In this document: in pieces, positions 1 to 11,166 of the stretch
Layout: every line of letters begins with the position of its first letter
Position numbering within the stretch: the stretch's first letter is position 1
From: an uncultured Corynebacterium sp.
GTDB lineage: Bacteria > Actinomycetota > Actinomycetes > Mycobacteriales > Mycobacteriaceae
Length of the DNA stretch: 32,760 nucleotides
Assembly: GCF_945649885.1 (NCBI RefSeq)
Contig: NZ_CALZFS010000013.1
Location: 1-32,760 of the forward strand
Reading direction: 5' to 3'
The notes under the pieces: generated by a model
The model's database searches: none
What the model was told of the DNA's origin: nothing
What the model saw: only the letters and a program-made list of their open reading frames with translations
Position numbers and translations under genes: made by a program

Positions 1-44
1 CTAAGTGACTGCAGGCACAGAGATTTTCGGGTAGAAGTGGGGTT

Positions 45-578
45 ATGACTGATTACAATGATTCCCGTTTCCCCGGCCCGGATCCTTATGCGCCATTGGG
101 TGATGTTTCCAGCTTCACACTGACCTCCACTGACCTGAGCAATGGTGAGAAGCTCAAAGAACCGCAGCTGGGTGGAAACGATGTTTCCCCACAGTTGTCC
201 TGGTCCGATCTGCCAGAGGGTACCAAATCCCTTGCCATCACCTGCTTTGATCCGGATGCACCCACAGGTTCTGGCTTCTGGCACTGGGCTGCATTCAACA
301 TTCCCGTCAGCGTGACGGAACTGCCTACCGGTGCAGGTGATGAAACCCTCGGTGGAATTGACGGTGTGGTCTCCCTCAAGGGTGATTCCGGCAAGCGTGG
401 TTTCTACGGTGCCCAGCCGCCAGCTGGCCATGCGCCCCACAGGTACCTGTTCGCGGTGCATGCGGTGGATGTGGAAAAGCTTGACATTGACCCCGATTCC
501 ACCCCCACTGTGCTCGGTTTTAACCTCTATTTCCATACTCTTGGGCGATCCATTGTGTGGGGTTGGTACGAGAACTAG
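45..578 (+). CDS. YbhB/YbcL family Raf kinase inhibitor-like (PEBP) protein
   Basis: 177-aa ORF with PEBP motifs (SPQLSWSDLPEGTKSLAITCFDPDAPTGSGFWHWAAFNIP, HRYLFAVHAVD). Confidence 0.93.
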   Translation: MTDYNDSRFPGPDPYAPLGDVSSFTLTSTDLSNGEKLKEPQLGGNDVSPQLSWSDLPEGTKSLAITCFDPDAPTGSGFWHWAAFNIPVSVTELPTGAGDETLGGIDGVVSLKGDSGKRGFYGAQPPAGHAPHRYLFAVHAVDVEKLDIDPDSTPTVLGFNLYFHTLGRSIVWGWYEN

Positions 579-594
579 TAGGGTAAGTCACATT

Positions 595-1020
595 ATGAGT
601 GCTGCATCGGGTAAATCAAAGCTTAAATTAAACATGGACGAACGCATGGGTTGGCGTCGCGTCCCTACAGCAATCCGCGTGGGCGGTGCATTTGTGGCAC
701 TGGGAGTGGTTCTCATCGTTTTCGGTGTCATTGAACTCGTCACCAGTGGTATGGGTGCGCCTTTTGCCGTCACCCCGGGATTCCTGTTGATCCTGCTGGC
801 AGCAGTCATCCTCGGTGGTTTTGCCACCGTGAGCAGATATGAGGAGAGCTCACGCACCCAGGTGATCACCTTGGGTATCGCCGTGGTGTTGGTCGGTCTC
901 AGCCGTTTCCTTCCCAATGATCCCCTGATGTGGGTGGAGCAGTTCTGGCTGAGTGCCTGGGCTGTCACCGCCATCATCTGTGGTCTGATTATGCGCCGCG
1001 CGATGATGCCGAAGGGCTAG
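595..1020 (+). CDS. Small integral membrane protein, conserved actinobacterial type
   Basis: In-frame ATG at 595 inside the longer ORF 331-1020; 141 aa with about four hydrophobic segments. The upstream extension overlaps the PEBP gene, so the internal start is preferred. Confidence 0.75.
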   Translation: MSAASGKSKLKLNMDERMGWRRVPTAIRVGGAFVALGVVLIVFGVIELVTSGMGAPFAVTPGFLLILLAAVILGGFATVSRYEESSRTQVITLGIAVVLVGLSRFLPNDPLMWVEQFWLSAWAVTAIICGLIMRRAMMPKG

Positions 1021-1036
1021 GTGTAGAACTCCGAAG

Positions 1037-1072
1037 AAAGGGCCACTGTCAAAGACAGTGGCCCTTTCTTCC
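1037..1072 (+). terminator. Rho-independent terminator, likely bidirectional between convergent genes
   Basis: Perfect 14-bp stem AAAGGGCCACTGTC / GACAGTGGCCCTTT with AAA loop, followed by a pyrimidine/T-rich tract. Confidence 0.9.
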
Positions 1073-1170
1073 TTTATTCTGCCAACCTGGGGGGGGGGCA
1101 AGCCGAACGTGAAAATCAGTGGACTATACGACATTGTTGCTCGGACAACAATGGAACGGCTGGGTCGGAA

Positions 1171-2292
1171 CTAGGAGGTTGCCTTCCACGGCAGGTCGGA
1201 GCCGACAGCCTCCGAGATGTTGGCCAGTCCGTGGGCACGGATCTGGGCTGCGATACCGAGATGAATGTCACGGATCCAGTCCGGGCCACCGTAGATGAAA
1301 CCGGTGTAGCCCTGCAGGAGGGTGGCTCCGGCGGTGATGCGCTCCCACGCCTGCTCCGGCGTGCTGATGCCACCGACACCGATGAGGACGAGCTGATCAC
1401 CCACACGGGCGTAGAGCTGCTTGAGCACCTCGAGGGCACGGTCAGCCACCGGCGCACCCGAGATACCACCGGCCCCCATGTCCGCCACCTCATTGGCCGG
1501 GGTGGACAGCCCCTCACGGGAGATGGTGGTGTTGGTGGCGACGATGCCTGCCAGGCCCAGTTCAAGGGCGAGATCGGCAACCGCGTCCACGTCCTCATCA
1601 GAGAGGTCCGGGGCGATCTTCACCAGCACAGGCACTGAGGTGGATTCCTGCACGGCGGCCAGGATAGGGCGTAGGGACTCCACGGCCTGCAGATCGCGCA
1701 GTCCAGGGGTATTCGGGGAGGAAACATTCACCACGAGGTAATCAGCCAGATCACCCAGCAGGGAAGCGGAACGACGGTAGTCGTCCACAGCCTGGTCCGC
1801 CGGGACAACTTTGGTCTTGCCGATGTTGATGCCGATCACGTCATCAGTTTTACGGCGACGCAGGTTATCCGCCGCATCCGCGGCACCCTCGTTGTTGAAG
1901 CCCATGCGGTTGAGAATGGCTTTGTCCGCAGGCAGACGGAACAGGCGGGGAGTGGGGTTACCGGCCTGCGGTGATGCTGTGACCGTGCCCAGCTCCGCAT
2001 AGCCGAAACCGAGTCCGGTCCAGGTATCTGCCGCGGAGGCGTTCTTATCAAAGCCTGCGGCCAAGCCCAGGGGGCGGGGGAAGGTGATGCCGAAAACTTC
2101 CTGGGACAGGACAGGGTCATTGACCCCGAGGACCTTACCCATCGCACGGTTGAGCGGGGTGGCCACCTGCAGCAACCCCAAGCCATCGTTGATGATGCCG
2201 TGGATACGTTCCGGGCGGAGGGTGAACATGGCCTTCAGGCTGGTGTCATACACCTTCTGGCGGAGCTTAGGGGTATGGGATGGCTTGCTCAT
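1171..2292 (-). CDS. pyrD: Dihydroorotate dehydrogenase (quinone), class 2
   Basis: 373 aa; [77 protein letters not shown] motifs. Confidence 0.96.
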   Translation of the reverse strand: MSKPSHTPKLRQKVYDTSLKAMFTLRPERIHGIINDGLGLLQVATPLNRAMGKVLGVNDPVLSQEVFGITFPRPLGLAAGFDKNASAADTWTGLGFGYAELGTVTASPQAGNPTPRLFRLPADKAILNRMGFNNEGAADAADNLRRRKTDDVIGINIGKTKVVPADQAVDDYRRSASLLGDLADYLVVNVSSPNTPGLRDLQAVESLRPILAAVQESTSVPVLVKIAPDLSDEDVDAVADLALELGLAGIVATNTTISREGLSTPANEVADMGAGGISGAPVADRALEVLKQLYARVGDQLVLIGVGGISTPEQAWERITAGATLLQGYTGFIYGGPDWIRDIHLGIAAQIRAHGLANISEAVGSDLPWKATS

Positions 2293-2328
2293 AGGGGGTT
2301 CAACTTTCTACAGAAGGTGTGCGGGAAG

Positions 2329-3354
2329 TTATGCGGGGTTGTCGATGATCTGCAATCCGTCACCGGAGGCAGAAGCCACCACCAAGGTGCCATCTTCCAG
2401 TGCCACGATGTTCTGGGCATCGGCGACGGTGTCCAGGCGGTGCTGTTCTTCTGGGACACCTTCAGCGATCCGGTAGCCGGCGAGCTGATTGTTGGACAGG
2501 GTGGTGATCCAGGCCAGGGAGTTCTGACTATCCCAGGCAACACCCCAGGGGTCACTGTCCACCGGGGCAGTCATCTGGAGACGGATGATGTCATCGGCAT
2601 TGTAGATGGCAATCTGGCCACCACGGTTATCAGAGACCACCAACAGCCCATCCTCGCCGGCGGCCATCTGTGCCACACCGAGTCCCACGCGCAGGGTCGC
2701 ACCAGCACGGTCATTGGGGTAGTCGATGTCCTGGATGGTGGTGGGGCCATTGGAGATGCGCACCACGGCGTCGTGGCGCTCATCCACAGGAACAGCGATC
2801 ATCTCAGTGCCCGGGTCCTGGACCTCGAAGTTCACCGGTTCCTGGCCATCGCGGTAGACGGTGACATCTTCATCAACATCATTGCCCACGAGCAGTTGAC
2901 CATCGGTGGTCAGTGCCGCAACGGTGGTGGGCTTATCGGTTTCCTGCAGGTTGTCCAGGTTCGGGTTGTTCGCATCAATCAGATAAACACCCTGTTCACA
3001 GGCGAGAATGAACTGATCTCCGGTCACGGTGAGGTCACCGCACTGGGAAGCAACCTCCAGTTCCACCTGTTCGCCGGCTTCGAAATCAGCGAGGGTGCCA
3101 ATGGCGAGGGACTGATCAGAGCGCACCCCCAGGATATCGCCGTCAGCCACTTCCATGTCGGTGACATTGGCTGCAAAGTCCAGGACTGTTCCAGCAGGGT
3201 TCTCGGCGGCGGGGGATGCTACCGGGGTGGCCTGCCCCATGTCTGGGGACTCTGGAAGATTCTGGCTACAGGCGGTGGCAAGCATCGCGGTGGTGGCCAG
3301 CACAGAGGTTGCCAGGAGTGGACGGTAGACACGGGAACGACGGCGCATATTCAC
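2329..3354 (-). CDS. Secreted lipoprotein with YncE/beta-propeller-like repeats
   Basis: 341 aa; N-terminal signal with lipobox-like LATAC; repeated propeller-like strands. Lies 36 bp upstream of pyrD on the same strand. Confidence 0.75.
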   Translation of the reverse strand: MNMRRRSRVYRPLLATSVLATTAMLATACSQNLPESPDMGQATPVASPAAENPAGTVLDFAANVTDMEVADGDILGVRSDQSLAIGTLADFEAGEQVELEVASQCGDLTVTGDQFILACEQGVYLIDANNPNLDNLQETDKPTTVAALTTDGQLLVGNDVDEDVTVYRDGQEPVNFEVQDPGTEMIAVPVDERHDAVVRISNGPTTIQDIDYPNDRAGATLRVGLGVAQMAAGEDGLLVVSDNRGGQIAIYNADDIIRLQMTAPVDSDPWGVAWDSQNSLAWITTLSNNQLAGYRIAEGVPEEQHRLDTVADAQNIVALEDGTLVVASASGDGLQIIDNPA

Positions 3355-3392
3355 AATGTGTCAGATTACCAGCAGCCTGAAAATGGTAGGTA

Positions 3393-4364
3393 CTAGAGGG
3401 AGACATCGTCCAGCGCTTTTGTGATTGGGGAGGGCAGGACCACATCCTCGGCCTTGAGCAGCTGCTGTAGTTGAGCCGGTGTTCGGGCACCCACGATCAC
3501 GGAGGTGACCCCCGGGCGATCACGAACCCAGGTGGTGGCTGTGACAGCAGGACTCAGGCCCAGGCCACGTGCGGCGGTATCCAGGGCATCGACAATCGTG
3601 TGGGAACGGCCGTCCAGGTATCCCTGGACCTCAGCATCACGTTCGGAGGAAGCCGCGCGGGAATCCTGCGGGATCTCTGAACGGTACTTGGCGGTCAAGA
3701 CACCCTGGCCCAGTGGCGCACCGGCGAAGAAACCAACACCCAGGTGCTGGGTGGCGGGGAGAAGTTCTTCCTCGGCGCGGCGGACCAGGAGACTGTATTC
3801 ATTCTGGGCCACCACGATGGGACGGGCTGCCGCTGCCGCATGATTGGAGGCCGCGTGAGTGACAGCCAGCTGCCATCCGGAATAACCACGAACACCGGCA
3901 TAGCGCACCCGTCCGGTACGCACTGCATAGTCCAGGGTGTCCGCCACCTCATAGGGCGGGGTGCGGTCATCCCAATAACCCACCGACCACAGATCCAGGT
4001 AGTCAGTACCCAGTGAGTGCAGGGTCGCATCAAGTTGTGCGATGAGTGAGCGACGGGAACAGTCCACCCGTTGCCCGATGGGCAGATCAGGATTCACCCC
4101 GGCGCATGAGGAGATCACCAGATCCGGTCGGGGAGCCCGCGTGCGCAGCAGATCACCGAGCATTTCCTCGGCCATGCCATTGGCATAGGTCGGGGAGACG
4201 TCGATAAGCGTTCCACCTGCGCCGATGAAATCAGTGAGGATCGTCGATGCCTCAGCAAGCTCTGTACCCATGCCCCACGTGGAGGTGCCTAAACCAATGC
4301 GCGTGACGCGCAGACCACTTGTGCCCACCATTCGCTGTTTCACGCCAACCACACTACTTATCAA
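3393..4364 (-). CDS. Aldo/keto reductase
   Basis: 323 aa; [66 protein letters not shown] start at the internal Met (MVGTSGLRV) is possible. Confidence 0.9.
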   Translation of the reverse strand: MISSVVGVKQRMVGTSGLRVTRIGLGTSTWGMGTELAEASTILTDFIGAGGTLIDVSPTYANGMAEEMLGDLLRTRAPRPDLVISSCAGVNPDLPIGQRVDCSRRSLIAQLDATLHSLGTDYLDLWSVGYWDDRTPPYEVADTLDYAVRTGRVRYAGVRGYSGWQLAVTHAASNHAAAAARPIVVAQNEYSLLVRRAEEELLPATQHLGVGFFAGAPLGQGVLTAKYRSEIPQDSRAASSERDAEVQGYLDGRSHTIVDALDTAARGLGLSPAVTATTWVRDRPGVTSVIVGARTPAQLQQLLKAEDVVLPSPITKALDDVSL

Positions 4365-4443
4365 TAGCGGTAGTAAGGTCTATCGGGTGAATGAACAGAC
4401 CTATCACCTAGCCTCTGCCGTGGAGCCTGCGGTAGCTGAGAAC

Positions 4444-5268
4444 ATGAGCTGGGCGCAGACGATCGTCCTCTCATTGGTCCAGGGACTCACCGAATTCCTG
4501 CCCATCAGCTCCTCGGGTCACCTCCGAATTATTTCTGAACTGTTCTGGGGTGTTGATGCCGGTGCCTCCTTCACCGCCGTGGTGCAGCTCGGAACCGAAG
4601 CCGCCGTCCTGGTGTACTTTGCCAAGGAGATCTGGCAGATCCTCACCGGATGGTTCGCCGGCGTCTTCAATAAGGAACGTCGCGGACGTGACTACAAGAT
4701 GGGGTGGATGATCATCGTGGCCACCATCCCCGTGGTGGTCCTGGGCGTGTTGGGCAAGGACCTCATCCGTGAGGCACTACGCAACATGTGGATCACCGCC
4801 ACCGTCTTGGTGCTGTTCTCCTTTGTGTTCATCCTCGCTGAAAAGATGGGCAAGAAGGACCGCGGATACGATGACCTGAACATGAAGGATGCCCTGGTCA
4901 TGGGATTTGCACAGTGCCTTGCGCTGATCCCCGGTGTCTCCCGTTCCGGTGGCACCATCTCCGCCGGCCTGTTCATGGGCCTCAACCGTGAAGTGGCGGC
5001 GAAGTTCTCCTTCCTGCTGGCCATCCCGGCTGTCCTGGGATCCGGGCTGTACTCATTGCCTGATGCCTTCGACCCTGCAGCAGGGCAGGCAGCCTCCGGC
5101 CTGCAGTTGACCATCGGCACCCTGCTCGCCTTCATCGTGGGTTATATCTCCATTGCCTGGCTGATGAAGTTCGTGGCCAACCACTCCTTCTCCTGGTTCG
5201 CCGCCTACCGCATCCCGGCAGGCCTGATCGTCATGCTGCTGCTGGCACTGGGATATCTGAATCCTTAA
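4444..5268 (+). CDS. uppP: Undecaprenyl-diphosphate phosphatase (BacA/UppP)
   Basis: [29 protein letters not shown] and [18 protein letters not shown] motifs. ATG at 4444; an upstream in-frame GTG at 4387 is also possible. Confidence 0.95.
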   Translation: MSWAQTIVLSLVQGLTEFLPISSSGHLRIISELFWGVDAGASFTAVVQLGTEAAVLVYFAKEIWQILTGWFAGVFNKERRGRDYKMGWMIIVATIPVVVLGVLGKDLIREALRNMWITATVLVLFSFVFILAEKMGKKDRGYDDLNMKDALVMGFAQCLALIPGVSRSGGTISAGLFMGLNREVAAKFSFLLAIPAVLGSGLYSLPDAFDPAAGQAASGLQLTIGTLLAFIVGYISIAWLMKFVANHSFSWFAAYRIPAGLIVMLLLALGYLNP

Positions 5269-5279
5269 GTCGTAGCTAC

Positions 5280-5316
5280 AACACCCCGCACACTGCGAGT
5301 GTGCGGGGTGTTTTTT
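5280..5316 (+). terminator. Rho-independent terminator after uppP
   Basis: ACACCCCGCACAC-tgcga-GTGTGCGGGGTGT followed by a T run. Confidence 0.93.
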
Positions 5317-5465
5317 GCGGGCGTCGATGAGCACTTCCCACTAGACGACGCTGGGGGAATAACCGACGACCTGGGACAGTTGAGGTGGACAGGCGCGTCA
5401 GTGGCGCGCGGCTTAATCATGCCCTCAATATTCCCTTACCGTGGAAAGTAGCTAGAGTTAGATCC

Positions 5466-6761
5466 ATGCATTCTTGGCCCACTCCTGAAATCCCAGCCCT
5501 GGACGGCACCCCGGTGTCCCTGGACCTCTTCGACACTGCCGATCAGCAGGTTAAGCCTTTGGAGGTGCCACCCAGCGGCTCTGGAATCCCGGTGGGCATG
5601 TACGTCTGCGGCATCACCCCCTATGACTCCACACACCTCGGGCACGCCGCGACCTACCTGGCATTCGACCTGATTTACCGCATCCTCCTGGACAACGACC
5701 AGGAGGTCCACTATGTCCAGAACATCACCGATGTGGATGATCCACTCTTTGAACGCGCCGCACGTGATGGCGTGGATTGGCGTGATCTGGGCACCAGCCA
5801 GATCAATCTCTTCCGTAGTGACATGGAAGCGCTGAGCATTATCCCGCCGCAGGACTATATCGGTGCGATTGAGTCCATCGACGAGGTGATCACAATGGTC
5901 TCCACGCTGCTGGAGGAGGGTGCGGCCTATGTGGTGGATGATGCTGAGTACCCGGATGTCTACGCCTCCATCCATGCGACTGAGAACTTCGGCTATGAGT
6001 CGAACTATGACTCCGCCACCATGGCCCAGTTCTTTGCCGAACGCGGCGGCGATCCGGACCGTGAAGGCAAGCGCAACCCGATGGATGCGCTGCTGTGGCG
6101 TGCCGCCCGTGACGGTGAACCCAGCTGGGATTCCCCCTTCGGTGCAGGCCGCCCAGGCTGGCACATTGAGTGTTCCGCCATCGCCACCAACCGACTGGGA
6201 CCAAGCTTTGACATCCAGGGCGGGGGCTCTGACCTGATGTTCCCTCACCACGAGTTCTCCGCAGCACATGCTGAGGCCGCACACGGTGTGGAACGCATGG
6301 CCAAGCACTATGTGCATGCCGGCATGATCTCCCAGGACGGCGTCAAGATGTCCAAGTCCCTGGGTAACCTGGAGTTCGTCTCCCGCCTGACAGCCTCAGG
6401 CCATGAGGCAGCAGCCATCCGCCTGGGCGTGTACTCCACCCACTACCGTGGCGACCGCGATTGGAACACCGAGGTTCTCAAGGCGGCAGAAGAACGACTG
6501 GCACTGTGGCGTGCCGCAGTCGCTATCGCTCAGGACCGTGCAGTCGCTGTGGATGCAGTCACCGAGCTGCGCGCCCACCTGTCCAATGATCTGGACACCC
6601 CCGCAGGCCTGGCAGCAGTGGACGTCTGGGCCCGCACCGTACTGGATGGAACCCCTGACACGGACCGTGAATCAGCAGGTCAGTTGCCTGCTTCAGAGAT
6701 CCCGCCAGCAGGTCGCATCATCGCTGCGGCCGTCGATGCACTTCTGGGAGTGCACCTTTAG
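5466..6761 (+). CDS. mshC: Cysteine:1D-myo-inosityl 2-amino-2-deoxy-alpha-D-glucopyranoside ligase (mycothiol biosynthesis)
   Basis: 431 aa from ATG 5466; CysRS-like [43 protein letters not shown]. Size and the short C-terminus fit MshC rather than CysS. Confidence 0.93.
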   Translation: MHSWPTPEIPALDGTPVSLDLFDTADQQVKPLEVPPSGSGIPVGMYVCGITPYDSTHLGHAATYLAFDLIYRILLDNDQEVHYVQNITDVDDPLFERAARDGVDWRDLGTSQINLFRSDMEALSIIPPQDYIGAIESIDEVITMVSTLLEEGAAYVVDDAEYPDVYASIHATENFGYESNYDSATMAQFFAERGGDPDREGKRNPMDALLWRAARDGEPSWDSPFGAGRPGWHIECSAIATNRLGPSFDIQGGGSDLMFPHHEFSAAHAEAAHGVERMAKHYVHAGMISQDGVKMSKSLGNLEFVSRLTASGHEAAAIRLGVYSTHYRGDRDWNTEVLKAAEERLALWRAAVAIAQDRAVAVDAVTELRAHLSNDLDTPAGLAAVDVWARTVLDGTPDTDRESAGQLPASEIPPAGRIIAAAVDALLGVHL

Positions 6762-6776
6762 CCAAATTCGTGGACA

Positions 6777-7166
6777 ATGTCTGGCATGAGCATTCGCGCA
6801 ACATTTCAGCCAACTGTCAACGAGTTCATCTCCACCCTGGAGGAATTCGCCACCGGTTCCTACCTCAAAGCAGATGAGAAGGAATTCTGGGATGAGCCCT
6901 TCGATGTAAAGGCACTTCCAGAACTCCGTAAAATCCTGGAAAACTACCTGGGCACCCTGGATGAGATCGGTCAGGGCCCGGAGCTGGATGCCCTGAACAC
7001 CGCTGCTCAGAACACCCTTGATGAGCTGGATAAGTTCAACACCAAATACCACGGTGCAGTCATTGAGCCGGAGGAGAAGGAAGAAATCTCCGAGCTGCTT
7101 TTCGACGCAGCCAAGCTCACCGGTGCCGATGATCTCTCCCTGGAGAGCTTCCCGGAATTTGAATAA
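6777..7166 (+). CDS. Conserved hypothetical protein
   Basis: 129-aa acidic ORF directly downstream of mshC, followed by a terminator; coding-like composition. Confidence 0.75.
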   Translation: MSGMSIRATFQPTVNEFISTLEEFATGSYLKADEKEFWDEPFDVKALPELRKILENYLGTLDEIGQGPELDALNTAAQNTLDELDKFNTKYHGAVIEPEEKEEISELLFDAAKLTGADDLSLESFPEFE

Positions 7167-7186
7167 CCCTCCGAGGCCTATGGATT

Positions 7187-7222
7187 TGAGAGACACCCAC
7201 ATTCCAGGGGTGTCTCTTTTTC
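7187..7222 (+). terminator. Rho-independent terminator
   Basis: GAGAGACACCC / GGGTGTCTCTTTTTCT hairpin with T tract. Confidence 0.85.
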
Positions 7223-7486
7223 TATTGGTATGGGGCCAGGGAGTGGGTGAGGAGCGTCGGTGGACCAGTGCAAGGTGATGCAGTCGCCATAGTGCAACAG
7301 CATGTTCCCAGGTCACATGCCCTGGGGCGGTTGAGAGCGTGGTTTATCAGTCCGTACCGAACCCTCAATCTGCTTCCGGCACTGGTCGGGAAGGTAAGGA
7401 GTCTGCGGGTGTGCATGAATGAAAATAGACTCTGAACAGGCTGAAAAGTTTAATTAAGAATGAAAGCGTACTAAGCTGTCTACCTA

Positions 7487-10400
7487 ATGTCTGATACAGC
7501 TACCTCCCCCACATTCCTTGAAGCTCTCCGCAACCACGTACTCATTGGCGATGGCGCCATGGGAACCCAGTTGCAGGCCTTTGATCTCGACGTTGAAGAT
7601 GACTTCCTCGGGCTCGAAGGATGTAATGAGATTCTCAACCACTCCCGACCGGATGTTCTGCGCCAGATCCACCGTTCCTACTTTGAGGCTGGCGCCGACC
7701 TGGTTGAAACCAACACCTTCGGTTGTAACCTGCCTAACCTCGCTGACTATGACATCGAGGACCGTTGCCGCGAACTTGCCTACAAGGGCACGGTGGTGGC
7801 GCGTGAGGTAGCCGATGAGATGGGGCCGGGCCGTGATGGTATGCGCCGTTTCGTCGTGGGTTCACTCGGACCAGGTACCAAGCTGCCATCCCTGGGTCAT
7901 GCCCCCTATGACAAGCTGCGTGGACACTACAAAGAAGCAGCCCTTGGCATCATCGAAGGTGGTGGTGATGCCTTCCTGCTGGAAACCGCACAGGATCTGC
8001 TGCAGGTCAAGGCCGCTGTTCACGGCGTCCAGGACGCCATGGAAGAACTCGACGTGGTTCTGCCGATCATCTGCCATGTCACCGTGGAAACCACCGGCAC
8101 CATGCTCATGGGTTCAGAAATCGGTGCCGCGCTGACTGCGCTGCAGCCACTGGGTATTGACATGATCGGCCTCAACTGTGCCACCGGCCCGGATGAGATG
8201 AGCGAACACCTGCGTTACCTGTCCAAGCACGCCTCCATCCCGGTATCCGTCATGCCGAACGCCGGCCTGCCGGTACTGGGTAAGAACGGTGCGGAGTACC
8301 CACTGGGTGCTGAGGAGCTGGCCAAGGCACTGCGTGGTTTTGTTAGCGAATATGGTCTGTCCATGGTCGGTGGCTGCTGTGGCACCACCCCGGAGCACGT
8401 CCGTGCGGTTCGCGACGCCGTGGTTGGTGTTCCAGAGGGAGAGACCTCATCGCTGACCACCGTCCCTGAAGGACCTGCCATTCCGGCTGAGCGTGAGATT
8501 GAGCTCGAGGATGCCGTGGCATCTCTTTACACCTCGGTGCCGCTGACCCAGGTCACCGGCATCACCATGATCGGTGAGCGCACCAACGCCAATGGTTCCA
8601 AGGCTTTCCGCGAGGCCATGCTCGCCGGCGACTGGGAAAAGTGCGTGGATATTGCCAAGCAGCAGACCCGCGATGGTGCCCATATGCTCGATCTCTGCAT
8701 CGACTACGTCGGCCGCGATGGCCGCGAGGACATGGCCACCTTGGCAGCACTGCTGGCCACCAGCTCCACCCTGCCGATCATGATTGACTCCACTGAGCCG
8801 GAGGTCATCCAGGTCGGTCTGGAGCACCTGGGCGGCAGAAGCATCGTCAACTCCGTGAACTTTGAAGATGGCGATGGGCCAGAATCTCGTTACCGTCGCA
8901 TCATGGCCATGGTGAAGCAGCACGGTGCCGCCGTGGTTGCACTGACCATTGATGAAGAAGGACAGGCACGTACCGCTGAACACAAGGTGCAGATCGCGGA
9001 ACGCCTGATCACGGACATCACGCAGACCTACGGGCTGACTGAATCCGACATCGTGGTGGACTGTCTCACCTTCCCGATCTCCACCGGCCAGGAAGAGACC
9101 CGACGCGATGGCATCGAGACGATCGAGGCTATCCGTGAACTGAAGAAGCGTTACCCGGGCATCCACACCACTCTGGGACTGTCGAATATCTCCTTCGGTC
9201 TCAACCCGGCGGCACGCCAGGTGCTCAACTCCGTGTTCCTGCATGAGTGTGTTCAGGTTGGCCTGGACTCCGCCATTGCACACAGCTCCAAGATCCTGCC
9301 GATGAACCGCATCGAGGAACGTCAGCGTGAAGTTGCCCTGGACATGGTCTATGACCGCCGCACTGAAGACTACGATCCACTGCAGGAGTTCATGCAACTC
9401 TTCGAAGGTGTCTCTGCTGCTGATGCCAAGGACGCCCGTGCCGAGGCACTGGCTGCCATGCCACTGTTTGAACGTCTCGCTCAGCGCATCATCGACGGCG
9501 ATAAGAACGGCATGGAAGAAGACCTCGAGGCCGGCATGAAGGAAAAGAAGCCGATTGAGATCATCAACGAGGATCTCCTCAACGGCATGAAGACTGTCGG
9601 TGAGCTCTTCGGCTCCGGACAGATGCAGCTGCCGTTCGTGCTCCAGTCCGCAGAGACCATGAAGATCGCCGTGGCTTATCTCGAACCCTTCATGGAAGAA
9701 GAAGCGGAAGCCAACGGTGAAGAGAAGTCTGATGGTAAGGGCCGCATCGTGATTGCCACCGTCAAGGGCGATGTCCACGACATCGGCAAGAACCTGGTAG
9801 ACATCATCATGTCCAACAACGGCTATGACGTGATCAATCTGGGTATCAAACAGCCAATCTCCAACATGCTGGAAGCTGCCAAGGAGCACAGGGCCGATGC
9901 CATCGGTATGTCCGGTCTGCTGGTGAAGTCCACGGTGGTGATGAAAGAAAACCTCCAGGAGATGAACAACGCGGAGATGGCGCACTTCCCGGTGATGCTC
10001 GGTGGCGCCGCCTTGACCCGCACCTATGTGGAAAATGACCTGGCAGAGGTCTACAACGGCGATGTCTACTACGCCCGAGATGCCTTCGAATCCCTGCGTC
10101 TGATGGATGAATGGATGGCGGAGAAGAGGGGAGAGGCCGCTGATCCAGATTCCCCTGAGGCAATTGAAGCTGCCCGTAAGAAGGAGGAGCGCAAGGCACG
10201 CAGCGAGCGTTCCAAACGTATCGCCGCCGAGCGCAAGGCCAATGCAGTTCCGGTTGAGGTTCCTGAGCGTTCTGACGTGGCCATCAACACTCCGCTGGCT
10301 AACCCACCGTTCTGGGGCACCCGCATTGTCAAGGGCCTGCCGCTGGCTGAGTACCTGCCGAACCTGGATGAGCGTGCCCTGTTCATGGGACAGTGGGGCT

Positions 10401-11128
10401 TGAAGTCCACCCGCGGTGGTGAGGGACCAACCTATGAGGAGCTCGTGGAGACCGAGGGCCGCCCACGGTTCCGCTACTGGATCGATCGCCTCAAGTCAGA
10501 GGGCATCCTCGACCACACCGCCATTGTCTACGGCTATTTCCCCGCTGTATCTGAAGGCGATGACGTGATCATCCTGGAATCCCCCGAGCCGGACGCCCCG
10601 GAGCGCATGCGTTTCAGCTTCCCGCGTCAGCAGCGGGGCCGTTTCCTGTGCATCGCGGACTTCATCCGTCCACGTGAGCAGGCGATTGCTGATGGTGAAG
10701 TGGATGTCTTCCCATTCCAGCTGGTGACCATGGGTGATCCGATCGCACAGTTCGCCAATGAGCTCTTCGCGGAGAATGAATATCGTCAGTACCTGGAGGT
10801 CCACGGCGTGGGCGTTCAATTGACCGAGGCCATGGCTGAGTACTGGCATTCCCGTATCCGCAAGGAGCTGCACCTGAGCACCGGTGGCACCGCAGGCGAT
10901 GAGGACTCCGATGACATGTCGAAGTTCTTTGACCTGGATTACCGCGGCGCCCGTTTCTCCTTCGGTTATGGTTCCTGCCCGTCCCTGGAGGACCGCGCCA
11001 AGATGGTTGAACTGCTCGAACCTGAGCGGATCGGCGTGACCCTGTCTGAGGAGCTTCAGCTGCACCCGGAACAGTCCACCGATGCTTTCGTGCTTTATCA
11101 CCCGGAGGCGAAGTACTTCAACGTCTAA
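7487..11128 (+). CDS. metH: Cobalamin-dependent methionine synthase
   Basis: 1213 aa; N-terminal Hcy-binding domain (IGDGAMGTQLQ, GGCCGTTPEH), pterin domain (IGERTNANGSKAF), B12-binding DVHDIGKN motif, C-terminal activation domain. Confidence 0.98.
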   Translation: MSDTATSPTFLEALRNHVLIGDGAMGTQLQAFDLDVEDDFLGLEGCNEILNHSRPDVLRQIHRSYFEAGADLVETNTFGCNLPNLADYDIEDRCRELAYKGTVVAREVADEMGPGRDGMRRFVVGSLGPGTKLPSLGHAPYDKLRGHYKEAALGIIEGGGDAFLLETAQDLLQVKAAVHGVQDAMEELDVVLPIICHVTVETTGTMLMGSEIGAALTALQPLGIDMIGLNCATGPDEMSEHLRYLSKHASIPVSVMPNAGLPVLGKNGAEYPLGAEELAKALRGFVSEYGLSMVGGCCGTTPEHVRAVRDAVVGVPEGETSSLTTVPEGPAIPAEREIELEDAVASLYTSVPLTQVTGITMIGERTNANGSKAFREAMLAGDWEKCVDIAKQQTRDGAHMLDLCIDYVGRDGREDMATLAALLATSSTLPIMIDSTEPEVIQVGLEHLGGRSIVNSVNFEDGDGPESRYRRIMAMVKQHGAAVVALTIDEEGQARTAEHKVQIAERLITDITQTYGLTESDIVVDCLTFPISTGQEETRRDGIETIEAIRELKKRYPGIHTTLGLSNISFGLNPAARQVLNSVFLHECVQVGLDSAIAHSSKILPMNRIEERQREVALDMVYDRRTEDYDPLQEFMQLFEGVSAADAKDARAEALAAMPLFERLAQRIIDGDKNGMEEDLEAGMKEKKPIEIINEDLLNGMKTVGELFGSGQMQLPFVLQSAETMKIAVAYLEPFMEEEAEANGEEKSDGKGRIVIATVKGDVHDIGKNLVDIIMSNNGYDVINLGIKQPISNMLEAAKEHRADAIGMSGLLVKSTVVMKENLQEMNNAEMAHFPVMLGGAALTRTYVENDLAEVYNGDVYYARDAFESLRLMDEWMAEKRGEAADPDSPEAIEAARKKEERKARSERSKRIAAERKANAVPVEVPERSDVAINTPLANPPFWGTRIVKGLPLAEYLPNLDERALFMGQWGLKSTRGGEGPTYEELVETEGRPRFRYWIDRLKSEGILDHTAIVYGYFPAVSEGDDVIILESPEPDAPERMRFSFPRQQRGRFLCIADFIRPREQAIADGEVDVFPFQLVTMGDPIAQFANELFAENEYRQYLEVHGVGVQLTEAMAEYWHSRIRKELHLSTGGTAGDEDSDDMSKFFDLDYRGARFSFGYGSCPSLEDRAKMVELLEPERIGVTLSEELQLHPEQSTDAFVLYHPEAKYFNV

Positions 11129-11166
11129 ACGTTGCGGTTTGAGCCATTCCCATTAGTGTTGTCTTC

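Noticed and set aside
2200-3396. 398-aa plus-strand ORF opposite the lipoprotein gene
   Set aside because: Antisense shadow; the minus-strand ORF has a signal peptide and lipobox and sits in a plausible operon with pyrD.
5436-6317. 293-aa minus-strand ORF opposite mshC
   Set aside because: Antisense to a clear MshC with conserved motifs.
8447-9985. 512-aa minus-strand ORF opposite metH
   Set aside because: Antisense shadow ORF in a high-GC gene; the metH frame is unambiguous and the antisense protein is His/Val/Asp-rich with no family features.
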